A DNA stretch of 34,378 nucleotides from Desulfobacterales bacterium (lineage in GTDB: Bacteria > Desulfobacterota > DSM-4660 > Desulfatiglandales > Desulfatiglandaceae), in NCBI GenBank assembly GCA_014382905.1, contig JACNIU010000199.1:1-34378 (forward strand), given 5' to 3'. The notes below the pieces were generated by a model. That model was not told where the DNA came from and did no database searches. It saw only the letters and a program-made list of their open reading frames with translations. The position numbers and the translations under genes are program-made. Of this stretch, positions 18,210 to 27,063 are shown piece by piece; position 1 is the first letter of the stretch; every line of letters starts with the position of its first letter.

Positions 18210-19209
18210 TTGCTTCTCTGCTCAAATAGAAAATCTCTCCCGAATGCTCCTGCTTGCGCACATCTCCTTTGATGAGGAACCCTTTGATCAGATCCTCCAC
18301 ATGGTCCACCGGCCGGCCTAAAGAATCTGCAATATCAATCAGCCTGAGGGGTCTTCTTCTCATCATGTCCAAAAGATCCCCGGCTAAGGAATCCTTGATC
18401 GACCCGCGCTTCACGGCAGATGCATCCACCACGATTTCGGCCTTTTCTCCGAAAAAGAGCATTATCTCTTCCAATCTCTCCCTGTCAAGGGATTTGGCCC
18501 GGGAATCCGAAGGGGGACGCGCCACCGTGTTGAGATGTATCTTTTCCGGGGAGATGCCATCTATCAGGGCCTTTAACCCTTCCACTTCCTTCTCGGTGTC
18601 ATTGATCCCGGCCAATAGGACCACTTCCAGGAATAACTCTCCGTTATATTCATTTCTAAACCTCTTAAGGCCGCCAACAATAGTCTCAAGGGCAAGTTCC
18701 GGATGGGGCCGGTGGATGGTCCTGAACGTCTCATCAAATGCACTGACTAAAGTCGGCATGACAATATCCGCCCTCAGGACACGCCGCCGGATCTCCCTGT
18801 CCCAGAAGAGGGACCCGTTGGTCAGAAGCGCAACGCTTGTGCCGGAGACAGCCTTGATCCCTTCAATGACCTGATCGATCTCCGAATGGAGCGTAGGCTC
18901 TCCGGAACCGGCAAGTGTGATGACGTCCGGCTCACACTGCAGGAGCCTCTTCTCCACCTGCGAGACCACTTCATCAACCGGCACAAAAGATCTTGTTTTC
19001 AAGGTCCTGTCAGTGGTCTTTCCCGCCTGGCAGTAGAGACAGTCAAAGGTGCACGTCTTGGCCGGTATTAAATCCACGCCCAATGAAAGTCCCAGCCGCC
19101 TCGACGGGACCGGTCCGAAAACATGGGAGTTAGTTGAATTAGTTGGGTTAGTTGAATTAGTTGGATTAGTTTGGTTTGTTGAGTTCATTGGGTTTTTAAC
19201 TTTAGGCAT
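18187..19209 (-). CDS. Radical SAM protein (COG0731-like) with C-terminal winged-helix-like region
   Basis: FGPVPSRRLGLSLGVDLIPAKTCTFDCLYCQAG with CxxxCxxC; N-terminus NSTNQTNPTNSTNPTNSTNS encoded by a nonamer array. Confidence 0.88.
   Translation of the reverse strand: MPKVKNPMNSTNQTNPTNSTNPTNSTNSHVFGPVPSRRLGLSLGVDLIPAKTCTFDCLYCQAGKTTDRTLKTRSFVPVDEVVSQVEKRLLQCEPDVITLAGSGEPTLHSEIDQVIEGIKAVSGTSVALLTNGSLFWDREIRRRVLRADIVMPTLVSAFDETFRTIHRPHPELALETIVGGLKRFRNEYNGELFLEVVLLAGINDTEKEVEGLKALIDGISPEKIHLNTVARPPSDSRAKSLDRERLEEIMLFFGEKAEIVVDASAVKRGSIKDSLAGDLLDMMRRRPLRLIDIADSLGRPVDHVEDLIKGFLIKGDVRKQEHSGEIFYLSREANVHKGRK
19130..19192. repeat. Nonamer tandem array, 7 units, inside the 5' end of the radical SAM ORF
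   Basis: TTAGTTGAA TTAGTTGGG TTAGTTGAA TTAGTTGGA TTAGTTTGG TTTGTTGAG TTCATTGGG. Confidence 0.93.
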
Positions 19210-19258
19210 TTTAGTTCATTTTAGGCACTTTAAACTTGGTGCACTTTAGACACTTCTA
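19198..19258 (-). repeat. Degenerate CTAAAGTGC-type word array directly following the polA stop codon
   Basis: Sense: TAG AAGTGTCTAAAGTGCACCAAGTTTAAAGTGCCTAAAATGAACTAAAATGCCTAAAGTTAAA. Confidence 0.85.
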
Positions 19259-21958
19259 ATGTGCCTCATCCCAGTTCCTCCCCTTATTGATATCCACCTT
19301 CAGGGGCACCTTCAAGGGATAGACCCCTTCCATCTCTTCCCTGATCATCGGCACAACCTTCTCCAGCTCTTCTGCCGGAACCTCGAATACCAGCTCATCA
19401 TGGACCTGAAGGAGCATTTTGGACCTGAACCCACCCTGCCCCAGACGGTTGTGGATATTGATCATCGCCTTCTTGATCAGATCGGCGGCCGTTCCCTGGA
19501 TCGGCGTATTGATGGCCATCCGCTCTGCCTCGGAACGAATCCGGTTGTTGGCGTGCTGGATATCAGGCAGGTACCGCCTCCTGTTAAAGAGGGTGGTCAC
19601 ATATCCGTTTTCTGAGGCCTTCTGAATCATTTCATCCCGATACCTTGCCACGCCCTGATACCGCTTATAATAAGCTGCGATGTAATCCCTGGCAATCTTT
19701 TGGTCTATGCCCAGCTCCTCACTCAGTTTCCGGGGACCCATCCCATAAATGATACCAAAATTAATCGCCTTTGCAATCCGCCGCATCTGTGGGGTGACAT
19801 CCTGACGGTCCGCGCCCATGATCTCCGAGGCGGTCCGGGTGTGAATATCCCGGTCCTGCTGGAATGCCTCAATAAAGGCCTCATCCTCTGAATAATGTGC
19901 AAATACCCTCAATTCTATCTGACTGTAGTCCGCTGAAACTAAGTATTGCCCCGCTTCGGCCACAAAACCCTTCCGGATCTCCCTCCCCTCTTCTCCCCTG
20001 ACGGGGATATTCTGCAGGTTCGGGTTGCTGCTGCTCAACCGCCCCGTGGCTGCAACCGTTTGATTATAAGAGGTATGGACCCTGCCGGTAGATGGATCAA
20101 CAATCTTGACCAGGGCGTCGAGGTATGTGGATTTAAGCTTTGAAAGGGTCCTGTAACGGAGGAGGAGTTTCGGTATCTTGAAGGCCAATGCGGAAAGCGC
20201 TTTCAACACCTTCACGTCCGTTGAATAGCGCCCGGACTTGGCAGTCTTCTTCTGGCTGGGGAGCCCGAGCTTTTCAAAAAGCACATAGCCCAACTGCTGT
20301 GGTGAATTGATGTTGAACTCCATGCCGGCCTCGGCAAAAATCTCTCCCTCCATCTCCTTCATCTCCTGCGCAAAGCGAACCGACATCTCCCGGAAAAAAC
20401 CGGCGTCAATCTTGATCCCGGTCATTTCCATATCCATGAGTACGGGGAGGAGTTTCATCTCAAGGTCATAAAAAAGCTTGTCATTTTCCTCAGCCCTCAT
20501 TTTTTGATCGAGAATGCGGCTCAGCCTGAAGGTTATATCCGCGTCCTCGCAGGAGTATTCACAGGCCTTTTCTATCTCCACCTCGGAAAAGCTGCGGGCG
20601 TTTTTCCCTTTGCCGGCGACCTCTTCGTAACTGACCATCTTATGATTCAGATAATGCTGGGCCAGATAATCGAGGTTGTGCTGCCTGATTCCGGGATTGA
20701 TCACATATGACGCGATCATGGTATCAAAATTAATCCCTTTCAGCTCGACCCCATGCCGTTTCAACACCTCGGCATCATATTTGATGTTCTGGCCTATCTT
20801 CAAAATCCGTTCATCCTCCAAAATCCCTTTCAGGATGGGAAGGACCTCTGACCATTCAAGCTGGACAGGGACTCCCAGATAAAGGTGCCCCAGGGGCAGA
20901 TAGGTTGCCTTGGCCTCTTCGCAGCAAAGGGAGATACCCACTAACCCGGCCCGGAGCGGGTCCTGACCGGTGGTCTCCGTGTCTATCGAAAGGATGCCCG
21001 CCTCAACTACCTGCTCTGCTAAGGCCGCAAGTGCCTTCATTGAAAGACAGAGCCTGTAGTCTTTGGAACCTTCCTCCCTTGACGCAAATTGATCCCACAA
21101 CCCCCTGAACTCGAGTTCCCTGAAGATGGTCGCAAGCGCATTGCCGGACGGCTGACCGAGCCTGAGCTGCTCAAGGTCCTCATTCATCGGAACAAACCGA
21201 TCGATGGTGACCAAGTCTTTACTCAAGAAGGCCTCATCGCGAAACGATTTCAGGTTTTCCTTCAGTTTCTTTTTCTTGACCTCTTCCACACGATCAAAGA
21301 CATTTTCGAAAGACCCAAATTCCTGGATAAGGGTGATTGCCGTCTTTTCTCCCACTCCGGGGACACCCGGTATGTTGTCCGTCCTGTCCCCGGACAGCCC
21401 CATGACATCGATAAATTTCTCAGGCTCAAATCCATAGTCTGTTTTCAAAGATTCATAGTCAACAACCCGGTCCTTCATGGTATCCCACATGGAGGTGGCA
21501 GGCGTTATCAACTGTCTGAAATCCTTATCCCCCGTCACCATGACCGTCCTAAAACCGTTTTCCTCGCAGATCCTGACCCAGGTTCCGATGATATCATCTG
21601 CCTCGAATCCCTGAAGCTCAAACATTTTAATGCCCAAATTTTTCACTACCTCTTTGAGGGCAGGGAGTTGCACCGCCATATCTTCCGGCATCGGGGGGCG
21701 GTTTGCCTTGTAATCTTCGTAGATCTTGTGCCTGAAAGTGGGGCCTTTGGTATCAAATACAATGGCCAGGTATTCGGGGTTCTTTTCCGTAAGGAGCTTC
21801 AGGACCATCTTGGTGAAGCCGAGGATCGCGTTTGTGGGAAAGCCCTTTGAATTGGCCAGGCCCCTTATGGCATGATAGGCTCGGTGAATGTATGAACTGC
21901 CGTCTATTAAATAGACCGTTTTTTTATCCTGAGGCATATTTTTATTATATTTCAACAA
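19256..21958 (-). CDS. polA: DNA polymerase I
   Basis: 5'-3' exonuclease (YLIDGSSYIHRAYHAI), 3'-5' exonuclease (LSIDTETTGQDPLRAGLVGISL), polymerase motifs (SADYSQIELRVFAHYS, RRIAKAINFGIIYGM, LLQVHDELVFEVP). Confidence 0.97.
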   Translation of the reverse strand: MLKYNKNMPQDKKTVYLIDGSSYIHRAYHAIRGLANSKGFPTNAILGFTKMVLKLLTEKNPEYLAIVFDTKGPTFRHKIYEDYKANRPPMPEDMAVQLPALKEVVKNLGIKMFELQGFEADDIIGTWVRICEENGFRTVMVTGDKDFRQLITPATSMWDTMKDRVVDYESLKTDYGFEPEKFIDVMGLSGDRTDNIPGVPGVGEKTAITLIQEFGSFENVFDRVEEVKKKKLKENLKSFRDEAFLSKDLVTIDRFVPMNEDLEQLRLGQPSGNALATIFRELEFRGLWDQFASREEGSKDYRLCLSMKALAALAEQVVEAGILSIDTETTGQDPLRAGLVGISLCCEEAKATYLPLGHLYLGVPVQLEWSEVLPILKGILEDERILKIGQNIKYDAEVLKRHGVELKGINFDTMIASYVINPGIRQHNLDYLAQHYLNHKMVSYEEVAGKGKNARSFSEVEIEKACEYSCEDADITFRLSRILDQKMRAEENDKLFYDLEMKLLPVLMDMEMTGIKIDAGFFREMSVRFAQEMKEMEGEIFAEAGMEFNINSPQQLGYVLFEKLGLPSQKKTAKSGRYSTDVKVLKALSALAFKIPKLLLRYRTLSKLKSTYLDALVKIVDPSTGRVHTSYNQTVAATGRLSSSNPNLQNIPVRGEEGREIRKGFVAEAGQYLVSADYSQIELRVFAHYSEDEAFIEAFQQDRDIHTRTASEIMGADRQDVTPQMRRIAKAINFGIIYGMGPRKLSEELGIDQKIARDYIAAYYKRYQGVARYRDEMIQKASENGYVTTLFNRRRYLPDIQHANNRIRSEAERMAINTPIQGTAADLIKKAMINIHNRLGQGGFRSKMLLQVHDELVFEVPAEELEKVVPMIREEMEGVYPLKVPLKVDINKGRNWDEAH

Positions 21959-22019
21959 ATCAAAAACGAAAAGAACTAATTTCAGGCCTCGTTAAATAGT
22001 TGATTCGACCCGTTATAGC

Positions 22020-22068
22020 GTATCCGGTATCCAGCGGCCAGTATCCGGTATGGAATGTCCAATTTCCA
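22020..22068. repeat. Heptamer tandem array, ~7 degenerate units, upstream of polA
   Basis: GTATCCG GTATCCA GCGGCCA GTATCCG GTATGGA ATGTCCA ATTTCCA. Confidence 0.85.
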
Positions 22069-22281
22069 GGCAAACAACAAACCACATGATGACAACAATT
22101 CAACTACTCGACTCTTAGACCACTTGACGAGATCGTGCGGAGAAGGGAAAAACTGTTCTTTTTAGCCAGGCAATCTGTCGGGGGCATATCGCCTGCTGGA
22201 TGCGCTGCTTGCATTCCTGTATTATCCGGAACGCCACACAATTGCCTTGACACTCAAACCCGGTTGGGCAATACTTTTTTC

Positions 22282-22574
22282 TAATAGTTCAGCCACTAAG
22301 GCACCAAGACACCAGGATTATAATATAATTCTCTTGATACCGTTCATATACAATTGGGATATCAACTTGCCTTTGATATCTTAACCCTCGTTTGGATAGC
22401 TCATGACAGAAACAAACTTCATAAACTTTTCAAGCAAACCCGGTCCTAATATCTTATGCACGGTATATGCCGCATCTACAATTTTTTTAGCAATAGATTC
22501 TTCTCTTTTTGATAGGGGATTAAAATTCATGTCCTTCTCCTTTGAGCCTTTGTGCCTTAGTGGCTGAACTGTTA
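22282..22574. mobile_element. ~293-bp inverted-repeat-bounded unit containing a GxxExxY gene relic
   Basis: 29-nt terminal inverted repeats (22282-22310 TAATAGTTCAGCCACTAAGGCACCAAGAC; 22546-22574 reverse complement TAACAGTTCAGCCACTAAGGCACAAAGGC) with 18-nt perfect core. Confidence 0.65.
22289..22530 (-). pseudogene. GxxExxY-family (PDDEXK_3-like) gene remnant, frameshifted and C-terminally truncated
   Basis: Frame 1 from ATG 22530: MNFNPLSKREESIAKKIVDAAYTVHKILGPGLLEK; after a -1 nt shift: VYEVCFCHELSKRGLRYQRQVDIPIVYE... ends at TGA 22289-22291 inside the terminal repeat. Confidence 0.8.
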
Positions 22575-22616
22575 CACTTTTTTCAATCTATAAAACTGAG
22601 CTATGGAGGTGGATAA

Positions 22617-23186
22617 ATGGATATACGCCTGAAGGCACATGTGGAATGCTTGGACGGCAGGGTTGGGCGTCTGGAAAACATCATCCTCAACCCCAAGACG
22701 GAAAAGGTGACGTACCTGGTTGTCAGGGGAAACGATCTCCAGAACACCGAGAGGATTGTCCCTGAAAAGCTGGTTAAAGAGGCCACGCGTGATACGGTCC
22801 ATCTTTCGATCGACAGGAACAAATTTGAGAGGATGAAAAGTTTTATACAGGAGGAATACATCCCTTCCAATATCATGATGTATATGGCTGAAAATGTCGG
22901 ATGGGATGCGGGAACGCCGGCGGGTGTGTTTGTCGAACATGAGGCCGTTCCGGCCGGTGGGCTTGTTGTTCACAAAGGCGCCGGGGTGTTTGCCACGGAC
23001 GGACATGTCGGCCGGGTTGACGAGTTCCTCGTGGAGAAAAAGAGCGGGCGTATCACCCATCTTATCATGCTGGAAGGACATTTGTGGGGAAAAAGGGAGA
23101 TATCTATCCCTGTCAGCCAGGTAGATCACTACGAGGACGGGAAAATATATCTGAAGATTGACAAGCGCGGAGTGGAAGGGCTTTAA
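22617..23186 (+). CDS. Protein with two PRC-barrel-like domains
   Basis: Two internal repeats: VECLDGRVGRLENIILNPKTEKVTYLVVRG and VFATDGHVGRVDEFLVEKKSGRITHLIMLEG; RBS-like TGGAGG upstream. Confidence 0.8.
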   Translation: MDIRLKAHVECLDGRVGRLENIILNPKTEKVTYLVVRGNDLQNTERIVPEKLVKEATRDTVHLSIDRNKFERMKSFIQEEYIPSNIMMYMAENVGWDAGTPAGVFVEHEAVPAGGLVVHKGAGVFATDGHVGRVDEFLVEKKSGRITHLIMLEGHLWGKREISIPVSQVDHYEDGKIYLKIDKRGVEGL

Positions 23187-23201
23187 GAAACGATAGTCTC
23201 C

Positions 23202-26200
23202 ATGAAAAGGCGGAATAAAATCCTGATTGTGATTTTGGGAAGCATCGCCATCTTTCTACTCCTTGTGAGCGCCCTCGTCCTGTTTGTGCCTGCGTTCATC
23301 AACTCCGATTTCGTAAAGAGAGAAATCGTGACCCATCTCTCCCGGAGGGTTGGGGGCCAGGTGGAATTCTCAAATACGGATTTCTCTTTTTTGCCGAGAC
23401 CTCATGTGGTGATTCGTGAGGCAGGCCTCTTTATTGCCGGGAAGGTCACGGTAAACATCAAATCCCTGACCGTCTATCCTAAAGTGTGGCCCCTCCTCTC
23501 CGGCAGAATAGAAATCGCCAGACTCAGCGTCGAATCACCCGATGTCAAAATTGATCTCCCACCGTCAAACGGCCAGACACACACGCCGACCGTCGCAATT
23601 GATCTGAAAGCCCTCAGGAAAAACCTTTCGGATTTCCTCGCACCGATGATGCCGGAGATCGAGGGGATTTATTTCCGCGTGGAAAACGGGAAGGTCACCC
23701 TTTTAAAGGGAAAAGATCCGGGGCTATGGTTTAAAGATATTCAGATTCTGATCAGTAATGTCTCCAACCAGCTCCAAATTGAATTAGATTGCAAATCCAG
23801 ACTCTGGAAAACGGCTTCCCTGAAGACACGGCTAAATCTAATGACATTTATAACTGATGGGCAGATAGATCTGATCGGTCTCAAACCCCAGTTGTTCCCT
23901 GACGACCTCCTCCCAAAAGGACCATTTAAGGTAAAAGATGCTGAAATAGACCTGAACCTCGATTTCAAGACAGATCTGGCTAAGAGGTTTGAGGCAACAA
24001 TCAAAGGCGGTGCGCCATCTCTAAGCCTCCTTTACCAGAATGAAAAAGTGGCCTTCAAAGACGCGAACATAAACGGGGGTTTGAAGCTGGAGGACGGCAG
24101 GACTTCCATCCTTATTTCAGACTTGAATCTGAATTATCCCGGAATCGGCCTAAGCGGACAGTTCGTTTTGGATACCGGGACACCCCGGGTGAGTCTGAGT
24201 TTAGAGGGAAGGGAACTCGATGTCCCTTCGATTCGAGACGTCGCATTCAAATTGGGAAAAAATGTCCCTGTGGTGGAGGAGATTTTTTCCATTGTCAAGG
24301 GTGGCCATATCCCGCTGATCACTCTCAATTCCAATGGGAGTTCAGTGGCTGATTTAGGAAAACCGGAAAATATTCTTATCAAGGGCCGCATGCTTAAAGG
24401 CAAGATCTCTGTGCCGGAAATAGGCATGGATCTGGAGGACGTGAATGGAGAAGCTCTTATTTCACAGGGCATACTCGAAGGAAATCGCCTCGAAGCAAGG
24501 ATTGGGAAGACCTTCGGCAGCAAAGGGAGCTTGAGACTGGGCTTAGAGGGAGATAATGCCCTGTTTCGTTTAGATATGCTGATAAAGGCCGATCTCGCAG
24601 AGACCCTCCCCATCCTGAATCGCCTGGTCAGGAATAAATCGCTGACAAGAGAGTTAAAGCTCATTGACGACATCAAGGGGAACGCCACGGCCAGGCTGGT
24701 TTTGGGCGAAAGCACATCATCCATCAAGGCGCGCGTGGAGGCCTCTGAATTCGATCTGAACGCGAGATACCGGCGAATTCCGTACCCTCTCCACCTTAAG
24801 GGGGGGCATCTCTCATATGGCGGCGGCGTTATCAAGGCACAGAAGATAGGTGGCAGGGTCGGCAAATCTTCTTTTTCTCAGTTTTCAGGCCTGTTCGATT
24901 GGCGAAAAGAGAGCTGTATGGAGATTGAATCCGGCAGGGCCCATATCCTCTTAGATGAGATCTACCCCTGGGTTTCTTCCTTTGACACTGCCAAAGAAGC
25001 GCTAAAGGAGATAAGGGGCATAAAAGGGAGTGTCACACTCAATATTCTTGATATGAAAGGCCCCCTGTCAGACCCCAGGCGGTGGCGCTTTAACACAGAG
25101 TGCGACATCAGGGATTTGCTCCTGGATTCATCGTTATTGCCCGGTCCGGTGGCTGTGGCCGAGGGAAGCGTGGCAGCAAGCTCAGAGACGTTGGCCCTCA
25201 AACAGGCAAAGCTGCGCATCCTGGATGCCCGATTAGACCTGTCGGGTACGGCAAAGGGGTATATGAGAGGTATAAACAGGATCGAGGCAAACGTTAACGG
25301 TCACATGGGGCTTGATGCCATCGGATTCGTTTCAAAGCTTACCCGCCTGCCGGACGTATTTAAGATCAATTCTCCGCTGACCATTTCAAAAGGTCAGCTT
25401 GTCTGGAACAAGGACGCTGAAACCGCCTTTAAGGGGGACCTGCTTGTTGCAGAGGGACCTGATATCTCTTTGGATCTGGTTAAGACGCCAAGGATACTCA
25501 AGGTCGAAAAACTTCACATCAAAGATAGTACATCAAATGCCATGTTCGGCTTCAGTATCGGAGAGGATGTCATCGGGGTCAGCTTCAGCGGAAATCTGGA
25601 CCGGGCAAGTCTCGACGGCCTGCTCCCCAAAAACAAATTTTTTACCGGATGGATGAAGGGGGATCTCTGGGGCCGGATCGTTCCGGGGAACACCATGGAA
25701 TCCACGTTCGAAGGGAATCTTCAAGGTGGAAATGTCAGTTTCCCGGAATTGAAGCTCCCGGCAAAGATAGACAGATTCTCTCTCGAGGCCAGCCAGCAGA
25801 GGATCCGCCTGAAATCAGCCATCGCTGCGCGTGATACCGCTCATATGACGGTAGACGGGACCCTCAGCCCGTCAGAGGGCGGTCCTCTTTTATCCCTGGA
25901 TATTTCCGGCGACGGGGTTGACCTGGACAGGCTCATTAAGGCCTTTCATAAAGGGGAGAAGAAATTAACCTTCAAGGGGGGGCGGGAAAGATTGTCTCTG
26001 CCGTTCAGCGGAACCGCTCGTATCAAGTTGAATTATTTAAAGTACGGGAGATTTACCTGGAAACCCTTTTACTGCACCATATCTCCGAAAGAGGGCGAGC
26101 TTACCGTCGATATTACCAGGGGCTCTATCTGCGGCATTTCCACGCCAGGGACCGTAAAAATATCGCCCATGGGAATAGCGTTGAATTTTGCACCGGCCTC

Positions 26201-26828
26201 TAAAAAACAGCCTCTGGATACCACCATTGCCTGTCTTTCCAAGGAAGCGATTAAAATAGACGGGACGTTTGATTTTGAAGGTGAGATCAAAGGTGAGGGG
26301 AGAGGGGAGAAACTGATCCGGTCCCTCCATGGACCTATCCATTTTGTTGCTGAAAATGGCAACATCAATCGCTTTGGACTGCTGGCTAATGTATTTTCAC
26401 TTCTCAATATCACTGAGATATTCAGCGGAGGACTCCCCAACCTTGTGCAGGAAGGATTTGCCTACGATTCAATAACTGTCAAAGGGATCCTCAAGGATGG
26501 TAACCTGCATCTGGAAAAAGCGCTTGTGGATGGTTCTTCAATGAACTTAGCCTGCAGCGGTGATATCGACCTGTTGGAAAAAAAGCTGGACCTCATAATT
26601 TTTGCCGCCCCTTTTAAAACAGTGGACCGCATCCTGAGAATGATGCCGATAATAGGGTATATCCTTGACGATACCCTTGTCTCTATTGCAGTTAAGGTCA
26701 CCGGCGACCTGGAGCATCCGAAAGTCGATTACCTTCCGGCGGCGATGGTAGGATCGGGTATACTGGGAATTATGCAAAGAACCCTTGAGGTCCCGGTTAA
26801 AGTCGTAGAGCCGATAATCCCCAAGTAG
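23202..26828 (+). CDS. Large AsmA-like envelope protein
   Basis: Single N-terminal TM, AsmA-like N-terminus (VTHLSRRVGGQVEFSNTDFSFLPRPHVVIREAGLFI), long beta-rich sequence, AsmA_2-like C-terminus. Confidence 0.85.
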   Translation: MKRRNKILIVILGSIAIFLLLVSALVLFVPAFINSDFVKREIVTHLSRRVGGQVEFSNTDFSFLPRPHVVIREAGLFIAGKVTVNIKSLTVYPKVWPLLSGRIEIARLSVESPDVKIDLPPSNGQTHTPTVAIDLKALRKNLSDFLAPMMPEIEGIYFRVENGKVTLLKGKDPGLWFKDIQILISNVSNQLQIELDCKSRLWKTASLKTRLNLMTFITDGQIDLIGLKPQLFPDDLLPKGPFKVKDAEIDLNLDFKTDLAKRFEATIKGGAPSLSLLYQNEKVAFKDANINGGLKLEDGRTSILISDLNLNYPGIGLSGQFVLDTGTPRVSLSLEGRELDVPSIRDVAFKLGKNVPVVEEIFSIVKGGHIPLITLNSNGSSVADLGKPENILIKGRMLKGKISVPEIGMDLEDVNGEALISQGILEGNRLEARIGKTFGSKGSLRLGLEGDNALFRLDMLIKADLAETLPILNRLVRNKSLTRELKLIDDIKGNATARLVLGESTSSIKARVEASEFDLNARYRRIPYPLHLKGGHLSYGGGVIKAQKIGGRVGKSSFSQFSGLFDWRKESCMEIESGRAHILLDEIYPWVSSFDTAKEALKEIRGIKGSVTLNILDMKGPLSDPRRWRFNTECDIRDLLLDSSLLPGPVAVAEGSVAASSETLALKQAKLRILDARLDLSGTAKGYMRGINRIEANVNGHMGLDAIGFVSKLTRLPDVFKINSPLTISKGQLVWNKDAETAFKGDLLVAEGPDISLDLVKTPRILKVEKLHIKDSTSNAMFGFSIGEDVIGVSFSGNLDRASLDGLLPKNKFFTGWMKGDLWGRIVPGNTMESTFEGNLQGGNVSFPELKLPAKIDRFSLEASQQRIRLKSAIAARDTAHMTVDGTLSPSEGGPLLSLDISGDGVDLDRLIKAFHKGEKKLTFKGGRERLSLPFSGTARIKLNYLKYGRFTWKPFYCTISPKEGELTVDITRGSICGISTPGTVKISPMGIALNFAPASKKQPLDTTIACLSKEAIKIDGTFDFEGEIKGEGRGEKLIRSLHGPIHFVAENGNINRFGLLANVFSLLNITEIFSGGLPNLVQEGFAYDSITVKGILKDGNLHLEKALVDGSSMNLACSGDIDLLEKKLDLIIFAAPFKTVDRILRMMPIIGYILDDTLVSIAVKVTGDLEHPKVDYLPAAMVGSGILGIMQRTLEVPVKVVEPIIPK

Positions 26829-26836
26829 ACGAAGAG

Positions 26837-26878
26837 ACGGGTTGCGAGTTGCGGGTTGCAGGTTACGGGTTGCGGGTT
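26837..26878 (+). repeat. Heptamer tandem array, 6 units, downstream of the AsmA-like gene
   Basis: ACGGGTT GCGAGTT GCGGGTT GCAGGTT ACGGGTT GCGGGTT then TTTTTC. Confidence 0.95.
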
Positions 26879-26952
26879 TTTTCAATAGTCAATCCAGAGG
26901 GTCCAAAGTCCAGTTGGCGGTGGGCAGTGACAATCGAATGACTACTGAATGA

Positions 26953-27046
26953 CGGCCAAAGGCCAAATCGACAATCATCAATCACAAGAGGTACCCAGTA
27001 CCCAGCATCGAGTATCCAGTATCCAGCATCGAGTTTCCAGTTTCAA
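26953..27046 (+). repeat. Compound heptamer arrays upstream of the lipoprotein gene
   Basis: CGGCCAA AGGCCAA ATCGACA ATCATCA ATCACAA, then (26991-27046) GTACCCA GTACCCA GCATCGA GTATCCA GTATCCA GCATCGA GTTTCCA GTTTCAA. Confidence 0.9.
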
Positions 27047-27063
27047 TCAAGGAGGTAAAGGTT

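Noticed and set aside
21089-21850. 253-aa plus-strand ORF
   Set aside because: Antisense to the conserved polA N-terminal region; composition consistent with a shadow ORF.
22250-22290. TTGACA-like -35 box upstream of the GxxExxY relic
   Set aside because: No convincing -10 at correct spacing; promoter call not supported.
24134-24865. 243-aa minus-strand ORF
   Set aside because: Antisense to the AsmA-like gene; Ser/Arg/Pro-rich shadow translation.
26953-27046. Possible CRISPR array
   Set aside because: Units are 7 nt with no spacers; no cas genes in window.
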